64,000 nt of DNA from Umbilicaria muhlenbergii (GCA_000611775.1 KK106984.1:464364-528363), one strand, 5' to 3'; positions 34,483-45,983 are shown, numbered from the stretch's first letter. The notes: generated from the sequence alone by a model not told the origin. Numbers and translations are program-made.

Positions 34483-35377
34483 CTACTCGTCATCATCACC
34501 ACCCTTGTTCTTCTTCTTCTTTCCGCCGCTGGACGGTGCGCCTTCTTTCTTCTGGTGAACCTTTAAGCGTGTCCACGACTCTTCCTTGTCCCACTCGAAG
34601 CCTGCCAGGACGGGGAGGTCTAGCTCGTCATCGGCCTTGATACGCAATGGCTGTCAGTATGCGATCGCTGATGGTGATAGAGAACTATTGGGTGCAAATG
34701 GCGAGAATGGAAGACTGACCTTCTTTTTAAACTGCTTGTGGATTGCGTCTAGTGCATCTTTTATCGTCACTCCTTTCAGATTGCGTGCAGTAACTTCAAG
34801 CCCTAGAGGGAAGTGTAGGTCGATCTTCTTGACCGGAGGGGTGGTGAGGAACTTCTTGAGTGCATCCTTGTCATCAACTGTTGATGGGGAGGTGTTCAAT
34901 TTCCTACAACAGGATGTCAGTGGCCATAACGCACGCGGAGAATAGTCCCAGGACTGCCGTGAAGCAGACAGCAGAAGATGAAGAGAGGCGGGAGGGAGTG
35001 AACCTTGCGCAAGATGAAGCAGACAGCAAAAGATGAACGGTGGAGGAAGAAGTGAACCTTGTGTAGGAGCTGGGCGACCTACCAGTTGAGCTTCTGCGTC
35101 TCCTTTGCTATCAACAATTCCTTTCCTTCCTTTTCTACAATCGGTCGTTAGCCTCGTGTTCCATCACTATCATTAGGGAGCCGGCATCTCCCAGCCCCGT
35201 CATGGAGCTTATCACCAGTGAAGGATGACGTTACATACCTAGGTCGTTGATGTTGTATACACCAGTAGCACTGGAGCTCGCTCTACGATGCCCTTTCACC
35301 TCTTTCTCAGGCGGCGAGGATGACAAACCCGAGACGGCCGAATCGACCTTGCTGAGGGGTGCGGTGTCTGCGGACAT
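34483..35377 (-). CDS. Conserved fungal protein of unknown function (possibly DUF6699)
   Basis: Four exons join in frame: MSADTAPLSKVDSAVSGLSS to VYNINDL; EKEGKELLIAKETQKLNW; KLNTSPSTVDDKDALKKFL to DAIHKQFKKK; and ADDELDLPVLAGFEWDKEES to the Lys-rich tail with a GGDDDE end. All junctions have GT/AG and keep phase. The central domain (about residues 65-160) has alternating hydrophobic strands (IDLHFPLGLEVTARNLKGVT) and ends with a WTRLKVHQKK strand. I associate this pattern with small basidio- and ascomycete DUF6699-type proteins, with limited certainty. The 5' Ser-rich region (HRRASSS) could be phosphorylated. No membrane segment. Confidence 0.7.
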
Positions 35378-35729
35378 GATAGCTGTGTTGTTTGAGACTA
35401 CCCGTTCGACAAACAAGATAGCGTAGATAGTCGATAGCTTCAGATAAGGAGTCAATGGATGATTGATGTTACGAAGAGGCAGAGGTTGAAGAGGTTGGAG
35501 TAGATCAGGTACGGGGTGAACAGAGAAGGACGGCTCGGAAAGGAGGTGGGTACAAGTGAATCAGTGCGGGGTCTGCTGATGCCACGCCATGTTTGGTCCA
35601 GTGACCAGCACCGCCGCTTTGAGGCAATTAATCACCTTGCGATTTAAGCTCTCTAATCGGCACCAGTTACCCCACACACTAGTCCACGATATTGCCGCTA
35701 ACCCCGCACGTCAAAGCTGGGGTATCTAA

Positions 35730-36044
35730 TGGGTCCTCGTAAAACGACACCCTCATTTCATACACTGACACCCCATATACATACATGTGTTACCTCAAGC
35801 TCCTAGCCGCTCGCTGCGCTCACTCCTAAGCCTAACCCCGAATACAGACAGCCTCGGTATTCGGTTATTACTAAACAATCCGCAGAATCCAGCGTTGAGG
35901 GTGGGTGTAGTGATCGCTAAAGCATTCACGTTGTGAAAGTTGGCTTTAGTTGAGGATTTAGGTAGGCCTCTAACCGAGTGTCCTATGTTTTTGGGGGTGC
36001 GGGGTGTCGATTCATGAAATATGGGTGTCGTTTTACGAGAACCC
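35730..36044. mobile_element. hAT-like MITE with 44-bp inverted repeats and 8-bp target duplication
   Basis: The left end GGGTCCTCGTAAAACGACAC then CCTCATTTCATACACTGACACCCC is matched, inverted, by 36001-36044 (reverse complement GGGTTCTCGTAAAACGACAC...GACACCCC) at about 85%. Both sides are flanked by the same 8 bases GTATCTAA (35722-35729 and 36045-36052). An 8-bp duplication is the hallmark of hAT transposition. The 315-bp interior is non-coding, so it is a MITE mobilised by an unseen transposase. The perfect duplication and high repeat identity indicate a fairly recent insertion. Confidence 0.8.
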
Positions 36045-36230
36045 GTATCTAAGCGAACGACAAACAAGCCGTTAAGCAAGTTGGCAGCGCAGTCCATTGC
36101 AATAACAACTCTATCTTCATTCCTCAAGGACCTGAGTGATACATTCAATGAGATCAGGTGCGTGCTGAGCAAGAGTTACGAAGTCTAGACTGTTTACGCT
36201 GTTCAGAATACCGAACGCTATCCTCCCCCT

Positions 36231-37548
36231 CTACTGGTGCCCTGAGATAGCCTTGGGTTCATACAGTTCCTCCAAATATTTCTCCTCCTCCTCCATCAAT
36301 GTCTTGCCCCTAACATCCAATGCTTCATCCATCCTTTCCACACTACTAAATCCGATGATCGGACTGGTAATGCGCTTATTAATCCACGCCAATGCCACGT
36401 GGCTCATCTTCCACCCGTGCTTCTCCGCCAGTTCCTGGACGCGGCTAATGATTTCCTTATCCACTTCACCCTGCCCATGAGTGGTGGCCGAACCCTGCTT
36501 CTCGCCAGCCGACCGACTTGTCGTACCGAATTCGGTGGGTGGACGAGCCAGGTGGCCGCGGCAGAGGGGAGCCCACTATTGTGCCTCGTCAGTTGGCCAC
36601 GTCAGTGCAGTTAAGGCGAAATACGTTGACGTACCGGAATGAGCCCGACACCCGTCAGATCACAATATTTGTTCATTTCCCTCTCCTCCTCGCGATACAG
36701 TAGATTATAGTGGTTCTGCATTGAAATGAACTTCGTCCACCCATGCTTCTCGGCGGTGAATTGCATCATGGCAAACTGATATGCCCACATAGAGCTGGCC
36801 CCAATGTATCGCACTTTCCCGGACTTTACGAGGTCATGAAGTGCTTCCATGGTCTCTTCAATGGGGACGTTCTTGTCAAAGCGGTGGATCTGGAGAAGGT
36901 CAAGATAATCGGTGTCGAGCCGTTTCAAAGAGGCATTGACGGCGGTGAAGATGGCTTGGCGTGAAAGTCCTGCGAGTTGTGTAAGTGCTTCTAGGCTCTA
37001 GGTCTTTCATGTGAGTGACTTTGGGGATTCTGATCGCATACCATGTTGATTAACATAGTCCCTGCTACTCTCTATCTCCTTCTCGAGCCCCATTGCGCGA
37101 AGTGAAGGCTCCTCCCCAACAGTAGCATAGCATTTGCTGAGAATGACCAGCTTGTGGCGTGGGAGGTTGTACTTTTTAATAGCCTTGCCGATGATATCTT
37201 CCGAAACGCCATTCGAATAGACATTCGCAGTGTCCCACTAAGAATCGCTTCAGTTAGGGCAATTGACCGCGAAGCCCATGACTTACGGTGTTGAGCCCTC
37301 TGTCATAAGCCGCTTTCAAGATCGGGAGAGCCTAGCATCTGTCAGCACTTTTACAACCCATCGGGTGAAAGGCTTGGCGGTTTTGATACCTCATCCTCCC
37401 CAAGGACCCATGGCATCCAATCCTGGTGCCCGATGCTCATGGCCCCAAGGATTGGGATTGAAACGCGCAGGCCACTCTTTCCCAGCTGCTTATACTCGGC
37501 TTTCGAATGCTCGAGAGACTCACGAAGTGATGCTGGCATGTCCCCCAT
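36231..37548 (-). CDS. Aldo/keto reductase
   Basis: Multi-exon gene starting at 37548 (CCACCATGGGGGACATG); the frame is open upstream, but without the family's pattern. It reads [20 protein letters not shown], then [86 protein letters not shown] and [19 protein letters not shown]. The AKR catalytic tetrad is visible: Asp (WDTA), Tyr (NVYSNG), Lys (LSKC), His (QIHRFD). The C-terminal half has [20 protein letters not shown], the NADPH-binding region. It belongs to the yakC/versiconal-reductase-like group of fungal AKRs. Reduces aldehydes or ketones with NADPH in the cytosol; substrate unknown. No biosynthetic cluster around it. Confidence 0.87.
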
Positions 37549-38361
37549 GGTGGCGGTTCTCAAAAATGTTCCGTAGTGTGGAGATGGGCTTAGGAATTTC
37601 TGTGGGACGGAAGATGGAGGTGAGGTTGCGACCTGGGTTACAAAGGTTTGCACAAGACTAGCTGAAGGCTGGGGAGCGGCCACCCACACGCCGCCTCCTG
37701 GTGACCCCACATCATTGCATTAAAAGAGACCGTCCCACCGATGACGCCGGTGACGGACAGGGGCGGCGGGAGAAGGGAGCTTGGATAAACAAGCAATGCG
37801 GGGAGCTTCGGTGCTAGCTACTCCGAAGCCCGTTATCTGTGCCCTAAAAGAAGCCTCTGAGCCTCAAGATGTATAGAGAGCCAACAAGACAAGTAGCCAA
37901 TCTGCAGATATCTTCTCTCCGTTCAAAACGCTTGAACCTCTTAGTAATAGCTCTAGCTATTCTCTAAGACTTCTAGAGACCCATTCGGGAAAGCCAGTGG
38001 ATCCCATCCCATCCTCACGGAATCGCGCCTCATTTTGTTCATTCCATTGTTCCCGATTGACACGATCATCCGCGCCTCAGAGGCCAATCGCTGAGGTTCC
38101 TTTAGAACCCTCACAGCTACGCTGCTAGTGACAGGAAGAGCCAGCCCACTTGTGACCATTTGCTACTACCTTAGCAAATCGTCCCTGCTCCAAGAGTACT
38201 CTATGATAGAGTCTCGGTGCTGACGATGTGAGCAGCCGGAGATACACACGGTTTTCCTTGTTCGTTTTGCAACATTTGGGCATTGATCGATGGCGGCGAT
38301 CGAGCAGAATTGGTGGAATTAGCCCTTCCGCAGCCGTGCAGTAATATTCTTCAATCTCAAT
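37549..38361. other. Intergenic
   Basis: Promoter of the aldo/keto reductase and 3' flank of the Rad10 gene. No gene or repeat recognised. Confidence 0.4.
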
Positions 38362-39546
38362 TCACTTATCCCGCAGCTTTGCCAATGCTGTCATAATACC
38401 TTCACTCAGCTCCTCCTCGTTCCTTGTAGTTTTCTTTAGATTAGCGAGGTCGCCAGCTCCATTATTCTGCCTCGCAAGACGACCTTCCTCTTCAGCAGCA
38501 GCGAGGAGGAGAGCTTCCTCTTCATCTTCCCCGGGCTCCCACATGGGTACGTCCTTAGCAGCTCGTATCTCACTTCTCTTCTCTGCAGCGGGTGTTGCAC
38601 CTGCATGTTGTTCTCCCAGACTCGACACTTCCCGACTCGGAACCAATCCAACCGGTATAGGCGCGCCAATTCCCAGCCTTGCCGGTGTATTTGATCCTTC
38701 AGTGCCCTCCTCGAAGAGGCTATCTGCTCTTGTTAGGCCTCTAAAGCTGTCGGCCCTCTCCAGCGCCAACCCTGTCCTCGCAGCCTTCTTTACCCTAAAA
38801 TTCTCTCTTACAGTTTCACACCACCTTTGTACTTTCTTCTCGCCCCAGCCTGCGATCATACCAATTTCTTCGGGCCGGGCATTGACTGCTGCTCGAACAC
38901 TGCCAAAAGCGGATACCAAGCCCACTGCGTCGGTCTTGTTGATACTTCTCGGTACTGTGATGAACTCCACTAGTTTCTCGGAGTACGATGTCGCTTGATG
39001 CGCACGAATCGACATTGGAGAAGCATGTTCATAGGACTTGTAGAGTTCGAGATAGCGCGCAGCTTCTTGGGCTGACCAGCAAAGAATCAAAGTGAGATTA
39101 TTGACCAAAGACGTCTTGGAAAGCTCCTTGAGCGACTCCTCGTGATTCTGAATATCCACCATAGTCAGAAGGACTCTTAGGTTGTACTTGCCCGCCAGCG
39201 CTCTGATGCGTGAGTAGATGTACTCGGGATGCAAGCGGTGGTACTTGAGACTCAGGAAAAGAGCGCATGTGGTGTTGCCTAGAACATAGTCGGAAGGAAT
39301 GTCCGACCATTCCCATGGTAGAGAGCGAATATTGCTGAGGATTGGGTTGCCCTTTTGGCGAGGGGATACAAGGATAGCTGAGGGTGCTGCGCGATTTGGG
39401 AGAGCTTGGGGCTTTGGCTGTTGGATCTTGGGAGCGCTGGCGCTACCTGCGTTGCTACTTGCTGACGCTCCCTTAGGTGTGTATGAGCGCTCTGCAGCTT
39501 CAATGGCAGCAGTAAAGTCGGCATCGTCTCCGAAATCGTCGTCCAT
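38362..39546 (-). CDS. rad10: ERCC1/Rad10/Swi10 structure-specific endonuclease subunit
   Basis: Single exon of 394 residues. The N-terminus is acidic and then low-complexity (MDDDFGDDADFTAAIEAAER). The central ERCC1 domain begins at about residue 66 with NPILSNIRSLPWEWSDIPSD and TTCALFLSLKYHRLHPEYIY, then LRVLLTMVDIQNHEESLKEL and LTLILCWSAQEAARYLELYK. A helix-hairpin-helix pair follows at about 205-255 (AVGLVSAFGSVRAAVNARPE, GMIAGWGEKKVQRWCETVRE). This protein pairs with XPF/Rad1 to cut DNA 5' of lesions in nucleotide excision repair and in single-strand annealing; it is nuclear. The C-terminal extension of about 130 residues is typical of filamentous ascomycetes. Confidence 0.93.
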   Translation of the reverse strand: MDDDFGDDADFTAAIEAAERSYTPKGASASSNAGSASAPKIQQPKPQALPNRAAPSAILVSPRQKGNPILSNIRSLPWEWSDIPSDYVLGNTTCALFLSLKYHRLHPEYIYSRIRALAGKYNLRVLLTMVDIQNHEESLKELSKTSLVNNLTLILCWSAQEAARYLELYKSYEHASPMSIRAHQATSYSEKLVEFITVPRSINKTDAVGLVSAFGSVRAAVNARPEEIGMIAGWGEKKVQRWCETVRENFRVKKAARTGLALERADSFRGLTRADSLFEEGTEGSNTPARLGIGAPIPVGLVPSREVSSLGEQHAGATPAAEKRSEIRAAKDVPMWEPGEDEEEALLLAAAEEEGRLARQNNGAGDLANLKKTTRNEEELSEGIMTALAKLRDK

Positions 39547-39797
39547 GTTTGCATTGCTCTGTGTCTATCTCTCGATTTGAAGCTTAGATGGATCGAATGA
39601 ATGCGGATTTTCGGGTGGAAAAACTCCGCGATGACGCAGCGATTGCAGGTCATATTTGCCCCTCGCTCACCGAACACTTAGACATCTCCAACACGAATCA
39701 AGAGACTGCAAAAGGTAAGCAAGTTCATCTCTGGAGCCATTTTCAAGAGCTAATAGGGACTCTGTTTGATTTGCAGAAACTTTTGTAACATTACAAA

Positions 39798-40022
39798 ATG
39801 CCACTTCCTATGCCCAGCTCCTCCGAGAGCCCCTCGAACTCCGAGACTGCAGTAGACACCAAGTCTGCCGTCAACCAAGCTGCTTCCTCTGCCTCGCATA
39901 CCGAAACTTCTCCGGCAACCTCTTCCGCGCAACACGCTAAGTCTGAAGCCGAGAAAGCGGCGGATAAGTTGTACGAGGAGAGGATGGAAGACGAGTACGC
40001 CAAGAGAGAGGGAGGTGCTTGA
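39798..40022 (+). CDS. Small acidic protein, unknown function
   Basis: 74 residues: MPLPMPSSSESPSNSETAVD, a Ser/Ala-rich middle, and a helical charged end EKAADKLYEERMEDEYAKRE followed by GGA. The helical C-terminus with GGA end recurs in short fungal proteins as I recall. The start has an AAAATGCC context. An apparent 5'-UTR intron (GTAAGC at 39715 to TTGCAG at 39776) supports a real transcript. It shares a roughly 250-bp divergent promoter with the Rad10 gene. Long minus-strand frames across it are antisense shadows. Confidence 0.5.
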   Translation: MPLPMPSSSESPSNSETAVDTKSAVNQAASSASHTETSPATSSAQHAKSEAEKAADKLYEERMEDEYAKREGGA

Positions 40023-40995
40023 GTGCAGACGAGGATCTTGGCGCGTCGGACAGTTTTGCAATATACAGTGCTCGTGGAGATCAGGAATGTATGATATGAG
40101 GAGAAAGCGACGGTGTTGGCGCGGGAGGAGCGGTCTTGGCCGTGGGTACGGGAAGGAGTGTTCTCGCCGCTGGTACTCCAAGTGCCAGTGTGGATATCTT
40201 CTGCATGGTTCCGCCTTTCCTCTTGCAGATACGGATAGTGACAGCTCGTCTGTGCTCGCCTACAAACAATCAAATGCGTCTAGGCTGCTTGAAATACTTG
40301 CAGGATCTCTGGCGGGAATATGCATCTGTCCCTCTTACAGCACGACTATCTGCCATCGCTCATGTGTGCCCAGTGGCACATATTAACATGGATTTGATGC
40401 GCTGGTCAATTGCAACGTTGCAGGCGGAGGGTTTGGCAAATGAATTTAGGCGGACATCAGACTCTGTTCTTTGTTGAAGTGCACATACTCCGGTCTTGGA
40501 ACACCAAGAGGCCTAGCCACAACTTCGTGATGTACTGCTACTTCGCACATTTGAGACTGCATCAACACAGGGCTCATGTGATGGGAATGACAAGTCGTGA
40601 CCACTTGAAGCCGAGGACCCAGTCAGAAATGCCAAGAGAGTTGTATACCCGCAGATTGATACGCAAGCAGTCTTATATATCTTGCTCTCCTGCATACTCT
40701 AGTATACCGTATGCTATTCCGCACCGTTTCAAATTTTGGAGCGGTTAATGCACTTTATGCACTGCCTGGATAACACGGGCTGTGTGGTGGCATGCTCTCC
40801 CCTGCTGCTTATTATTGCTCGCTTGTGATTGGCCGAAACATTTCGCATATGGGTGGTCACACATTTGAACCAACTTCTATTTCACTCGCGCTTGGCACCT
40901 CACTCTTCCTATGTGATAGAAGCCTCTTCAATCAGACATCTTCCTTAAACTTCAGGGAGTCTTCTCATATACTGAACGCACACTCCTGGACAGTC
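40023..40995. other. Intergenic
   Basis: No supported gene or repeat. The last part is the promoter of the CCC1-like gene. Confidence 0.4.
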
Positions 40996-42059
40996 ATGTC
41001 GTTTGCATTCCTTAAGTCGCTGTTCTTTCCCTCCAGGGCCACATCACCCGCGACGACGAGCGCAACACTGAACGGAATAGTACCTCCACAGGGAATCGCA
41101 TCAGGTGAGTTGGCTGTCCTACGGTCTGGTCATATACCACAGCTGTAGAGCGAAAATGACTAACCCTCCCTGTAGGAGGCGAAACTCTCCAGCTTGGAAC
41201 ACGTGACACGAGCCCTGCCAATACCGTCGATGTAGAAGCTCAGCGCGACAACCCTCAACAGCACGGAGAGCAGTCGGAAGGGGGGGGGCACCGGTTCAAG
41301 CCCAGCTCACGCATGATCTCGGACTCGATTCTTGGTCTTTCTGACGGATTGACCGTTCCCTTCGCACTGACCGCGGGTTTGTCTTCCTTCGGGAATACCC
41401 GCTATGTCGTCCTCGGTGGCCTGGCAGAGCTGTTCGCGGGCGCGATCTCCATGGGATTAGGCGGGTTAATGGCAGCTATGAGCGAAGCGTATGCGTTCCG
41501 CAGTAATTCACTTCTTGGTTGTGAGAAGCACCAGCTTACTCGATCATGCAGCGAATCGTACGCCGATAAGGTTACCAAAACCCGAAACCTCATCAACACT
41601 TCGCCAGACCAGACCTCTTCGCTAGTCGGCGCTGTCTTCGAGCCCTACCGCCTCTCCACCGAAACGACCAGCTTGATCTCAAAGAAGCTCCATGAGACGC
41701 CAGAAGAGCTTCTCGAGTTTTTAATGTGTTTTCACCACCAGGAGGCCAAGCCCAACTCATCACGGCCCTATATCTCCGCCTGTACTATTGCCACGAGCTA
41801 TTTCCTCGGCGGTCTAATACCTCTCATGCCGTATTTTTGCGTAAAGCACAATGAGGTACTGAAAGGATTGTGGTGGAGCATAGGCGTCATGGTCATTGCA
41901 CTGTTTGCCTTCGGTTGGTGCAAAACAGGTATAACGAGTGGATGGAGAGGCCAGAAGAAAGTGATAGTATGTCTGAGAAGAGCGCTGGAGATGGTTTTGG
42001 TAGGCACTGTGGCCGCTGGGACAGCTGTGGGTCTGGTGAGGGCGATGAACCACGGTTGA
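40996..42059 (+). CDS. VIT1/CCC1-family vacuolar iron or manganese transporter
   Basis: Three exons (40996-41104, 41176-41488, 41552-42059) give 309 residues. After a hydrophilic N-terminus comes ISDSILGLSDGLTVPFALTA, then VLGGLAELFAGAISMGLGGL, the first two membrane helices of the family. Across the second intron MAAMSEAESYADKV leads into the cytosolic metal-binding helices (ETPEELLEFLMCFHHQEAKP). Three further helices follow: ISACTIATSYFLGGLIPLMP, GLWWSIGVMVIALFAFGW and LEMVLVGTVAAGTAVGL. The family exports Fe(II)/Mn(II) from the cytosol into the vacuole in exchange for protons. A run of ten G at about 41280-41289 lies inside coding sequence, just before the first helix. Converges with the DUF4202-like gene. 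Confidence 0.9.
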
Positions 42060-42264
42060 TATAGAAATACCCATTCTTGTGATGACCATGGGCATGTGTG
42101 GCGTTGGTCGATACCCAGTAGTAGCCACGATAGTATCAGATCAAATGCAGCTCATGACTTGTGCCAAGCTTATTGGACGTCCTGCCACAATGTTTCGACA
42201 TGCAAGGCCGGGACATCGCTGGGCAATGGTGAAAGCCTTTCAGAACAAGAAGAGCAATCCGACT

Positions 42265-42852
42265 TCAACCCGAAAGAGCTCTGGTAACGAGATGTTTTGC
42301 GCGATCGGACATTGAGATCCCAAATGCCAGCTCATGGCCTCGTTCCGACATCTTTCCCCAAGTCTTCTTCAGTATGTTCACTATCTTATCTTCATCGTGC
42401 TCCTTCTCAAACTCTTCAAACTGGTCGTCCAGGAATACTAAACAAGCAACATCCTCCAGAACTTGGGTCTCCTCATCCTTCTTCATGTTCTCCTTCCGAA
42501 TCATCGAAGCCACCCTCGACGCGTCTTCTTCCGAGTACCCGCAGTCGAGACAGATTTGAGACGCCATCTCAGCTTGTCGCTTTTTGAGGTACGTACGCCA
42601 TGCATGATAGCCCTGCTTGTTCATTGGGTAGGAATCACGTGGTATCTCCCAACGCCGGAAGTGTTGTGCACGGACTGCCAGGCGCAGAATGTCTGGCGCT
42701 GATGGATCACGTTTCTCAAGGTACTTGCTCATCTTCTGAGCATAGTGAAGCTCATAAGGAACATCTTCACCGTCGATGGTGATCTTTCTCGGGTCCCGAG
42801 CATGAGCCTCGTCGATGAGTTTGAGCGCCGACGAGTACTTTGAGTCTGCCAT
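42265..42852 (-). CDS. DUF4202-like protein
   Basis: Single exon; I start at the internal ATG 42852 (MADSKYSSALKLIDEAHARD), since family proteins begin this way; the frame is open 11 codons further. About 195 residues. Landmarks are PYELHYAQKMSKYLEKRDPS, LRLAVRAQHFRRWEIPRDSY, GYHAWRTYLKKRQAEMASQI, VLEDVACLVFLDDQFEEFEK and a C-terminal KIVNILKKTWGKMSERGHEL. The conserved H-Q/A-H..RW and ED.ACLVFL..Q motifs suggest an HD-like all-helical metal-binding fold. This matches the DUF4202 family found in bacteria and fungi as I know it. Biochemical function unknown, probably cytosolic. Confidence 0.75.
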   Translation of the reverse strand: MADSKYSSALKLIDEAHARDPRKITIDGEDVPYELHYAQKMSKYLEKRDPSAPDILRLAVRAQHFRRWEIPRDSYPMNKQGYHAWRTYLKKRQAEMASQICLDCGYSEEDASRVASMIRKENMKKDEETQVLEDVACLVFLDDQFEEFEKEHDEDKIVNILKKTWGKMSERGHELAFGISMSDRAKHLVTRALSG

Positions 42853-43531
42853 GCCTTTGCAACCAAGACGATTCTTCGAGCCCAATTGAACGGTGCTCCA
42901 ACGTGAAGGGCTGATGTGCCCTCAAGCGGTCAGCACGAGTTACTCTATATTTCGAAGGATTTCTCCGGAACTAACGCGCTTCGAGGCTAGTGCAGGCAGT
43001 CGTTATCCGACGTTTCAGAGCCTGAGGAGGCCTGAGGAGCCTCAACCATCCAAGGCCAGGCGGTCACTGCTTAAAAGTCTCCTCCGTCAGGTGCAGATTA
43101 AAATATGGCAGGTCCACAACTACAGCTCGCCCTTCTTGGTTCACGACGAAAGACAGCTCTTAACCTTACTAAGAGTGCAACTTGTCCAAGTTGCATCCTT
43201 ACATGTAGAGCTCCTTAGGTCTGCTGTTGGACCTTTCCTAGCACTGTTCATGGACTCGCAGCTACTACCGGACGCTGTACTCGTACCACTGCAGCAAAGC
43301 AAAGGGTCATGCCCCGTGTTTCCCAGACAGGTCTAGCGCACAAGGTCACTGACATCATCTCAAATGACGACAGAGCGTGAGTGTGCACGGCACCTCACAG
43401 TAGCTACGAGGTGAACGTGATAGTTTGATAATCATTCGAAAATCAAAATCATTCAGTTCATTCAATTAAATCATTTCGAATCCATCAAAGAAATCCCGTC
43501 TCGAATCCGAAGCCCAATAGAAGCAGCAGTC
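42853..43531. other. Intergenic
   Basis: Divergent promoters for the DUF4202-like gene and the small gene at 43532. A 147-codon plus frame (42893-43336) has no recognisable content. Confidence 0.4.
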
Positions 43532-44087
43532 ATGGCGTCCTCCGACCCCCATCCCCAAGGCGGCGACCTCTCCGACATGGCCGCCGAAGGCACCACTATC
43601 CCGGGCGACGCCGGAAAGATGAACCTCATCCCCTCCGTCCCTCGCCCTGAGCAAATCGAAGACCCCAATGAGCTTGGTTCGGCGGATGTACAGGGTGCAG
43701 CGGATAACGCAACCGATATCCCCCGCGTACGTATCCACTACCCCGTCTCGCGATAGCTACGGATTCTCTTCAGCCGTGCGAGCAAGAGCTTTGCGTCTTG
43801 AAGTTCATTACTGATATGATTGCAACCGACAGCGCAACCGCGACATGGGCGCTACGGGCGAGGTGGTCACCGGCACTGGCGATCAACTGCCCGCACAAGT
43901 CGAGTCCAAACGATTGCATTTCGGCGCCAATGACCCATTGAGTAAAGGGCACGATAGATATGATAAGCACACAAAGCAGAAGGAGAGTGATTTGGAGCGG
44001 TACGCGGGTGAAGGGGCCGGTGTGGACAGGGCGCCGGGGGAGGAGGACGACGATGAGGATACCGTGAGGGATCGGAAGGGTGCGTAG
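43532..44087 (+). CDS. Small hydrophilic protein, unknown function
   Basis: Exon 1 (43532-43726) codes MASSDPHPQGGDLSDMAAEG to DNATDIPR. The intron begins GTACGT and ends CCGACAG. Exon 2 (43833-44087) codes RNRDMGATGEVVTGTGDQLP, SKRLHFGANDPLSKGHDRYD and an acidic end (APGEEDDDEDT...RKGA). The total is 149 residues with no membrane segment or signal. The FGANDPLSK core is a conserved-looking motif I have seen in small filamentous-fungal proteins, without a function attached. The high charge suggests a disordered or stress-type protein. Confidence 0.6.
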
Positions 44088-44303
44088 GTTTGGCCTGAAG
44101 GTGAGTCAGGGCTTCTCTCATGGAGGGTTTGAGAAGTGATTTGCATTGCTCAGAGCGGGAGGGGCACGTTTGGACCGTGTGTGTAGCTTCACCTGGGCTG
44201 TGAACTATCCAGATAAAATCATCGGAAACCTATTCGAGTGATCATGGATCTGTCTTATCTGATGTTCTGATGAGTCCTGCCCCTCAGCTTCCTCTACCGT
44301 TTC

Positions 44304-45856
44304 TCAAGTCTCCGGTCCTTGTTGGCTTTCATCCTTCTCTGCGGTCTCTTGCTTCTGTTCCTTCTCTGGGGGAGGAGGGAGCAGCAAAACATCAACCCGT
44401 GATGACACCCCAATCATATGATCGACTACTTGCGTCTCTTCCGAACTCATCTCCACAACGTCACCCCCATGAGCACACCAATCTACTCCGTCTTCCATCC
44501 CGAAATCCCAGCCAATCAGTTGCGACATATTATATCCAGGAGCCATCCAGTGCGTGAGAGTCGCAAATTCGCGGCTTTCCTCATTATGTTTGTCCTTGCG
44601 CAGACTGCTGTTAATCCACAGCGGTCTTTTCCTAGCATCCAGGTGAAGCAGTTGGGAGCCGCAAACCTCGGCACCTCTCTTCATCTTGTAGCCTATGATG
44701 CCTCCGTATATTGGGTTGAAATGGTAAGCCGCTCCTGATAGCTCCGTGGCGATCCAGAACGACTCTTTGTCACCTAAATAATGGAGTAAGCAATACCGGC
44801 ACGGTCGAAACGTAGAAACTTATTTTGCTTACCATATGTATGGGCGTAAGTCACACTCCGTACATCCCTTGTGTTCATCCACGTCGCAAAGACTAGACTC
44901 ATGAATACACTGGGTCTGCCCTTGTCCATACAGACAGCTCCTGACTCCATTTCGTGATAAGTCCCTTCCGTCCAAAACAAGCTTTTATTGAGCATGCCGC
45001 TGGGCTCTCGTCCATTCATTAAACCTTTGAACCAGGAGTGTCTATCCGCACTGCTATCGTCGGTCTGGAAGAATGCTCGATCGTGCCAAAAAAGCGTCCC
45101 TGTCTCGGCCAAGCCCGGCTCCTTTTCAAAAATGTGATCGGGATTCTGCAGGAAGATGATGTCTGCGTCGAGAAGGATGACTTTCTGAAAGCGACTCGCG
45201 AGCATCGCGAACGGTTTCTGAGCAAACCCACCGGTTTGTAGGCCGGCTATGTTATCATCGAAGTAATCCAGAAGGTTGAGGGTTTCGATATTGTTGTCGA
45301 GCGCTTTCAGGGCGGCACGGTTCGCGAATGGTAGATCGGCCTCGCCGGAATATGCGATCTCTATTGGAAGCGTAGATTTCAATGTATTTCGAAGCGTACG
45401 AATGAGATGACCAGCGTAAATGAAGTTCTGGGCACCAGCACAGATAACTATACCAGTCGTCTGCCTTTTGATCCATCCTCGGGAATTCCAAGGGGCATAG
45501 ATAGACCACGCAGGTTCCCACCAATGAAACTGTTGTCGAAGAAGGGCCACTAGAGGCTTGTAGTCCAGTGATTTATCTTGAGTAACTGCGTGTGCAAGAC
45601 GAGAGAAAAGCGCCATGCGGTCTCCCATTCCAGCGAAGTCCGAGATATCAATGTGCTTCTGGACAATAGCCTGCAACTCGATATAGGTACTGTTTGCAAC
45701 TTCTGCGTAATTTGTGCCATGGCTGGCCGACAAGGTACCCAAATGCTTTCCGCTATAACGAACACCAGTGATACTACTATATAGAAATATTAATAGCAGG
45801 ATGCAGGCAGTGAGCAGGATGGAGGCCTCCCGCCTCGCTCGAAGAAGCGGAAGCAT
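44304..45856 (-). CDS. Alpha-mannosyltransferase-like type II Golgi protein (GT71-like)
   Basis: Two exons, about 497 residues; the intron runs from GTAAGC at about 44830 to TATTTAG at about 44772. The N-terminus has a short basic tail and one membrane helix (SILLTACILLLIFLYSSITG), the usual type II Golgi topology. The catalytic part includes GIVICAGAQNFIYAGHLIRT, IEIAYSGEADLPF, GFAQKPFAMLASRFQKVILL and the DxD-type metal site DADIIFLQNPDHIFE. Then come GTLFWHDRAFF and ESGAVCMDKGR. This matches Mnn1/Mnt-type alpha-1,3-mannosyltransferases, which extend O- and N-linked mannans using GDP-mannose. Lies alone, divergent from nothing close. Confidence 0.85.
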
Positions 45857-45983
45857 CAGTAATCAGGAGTCAGTAGCTTGACAACAGCATGCTCTTCTCA
45901 TGCTTCGAGAGGTGCCATCAGGATGTTAAAGAGCTATTGACGAGTACCCCATATGTGGTGACTATAATCGGAATGACAAGAAA
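45857..45983. other. Promoter region of the mannosyltransferase gene
   Basis: Short spacer; nothing recognised. Confidence 0.3.

Noticed and set aside
35795-36172. 125-codon minus frame
   Set aside because: Lies mostly inside the hAT-like MITE; non-coding element DNA.
39750-40273. Two long minus frames opposite the small acidic gene
   Set aside because: Antisense shadows; the plus strand has a UTR intron and a better start.
42893-43336. 147-codon plus frame
   Set aside because: No domain, sits in a divergent promoter region.
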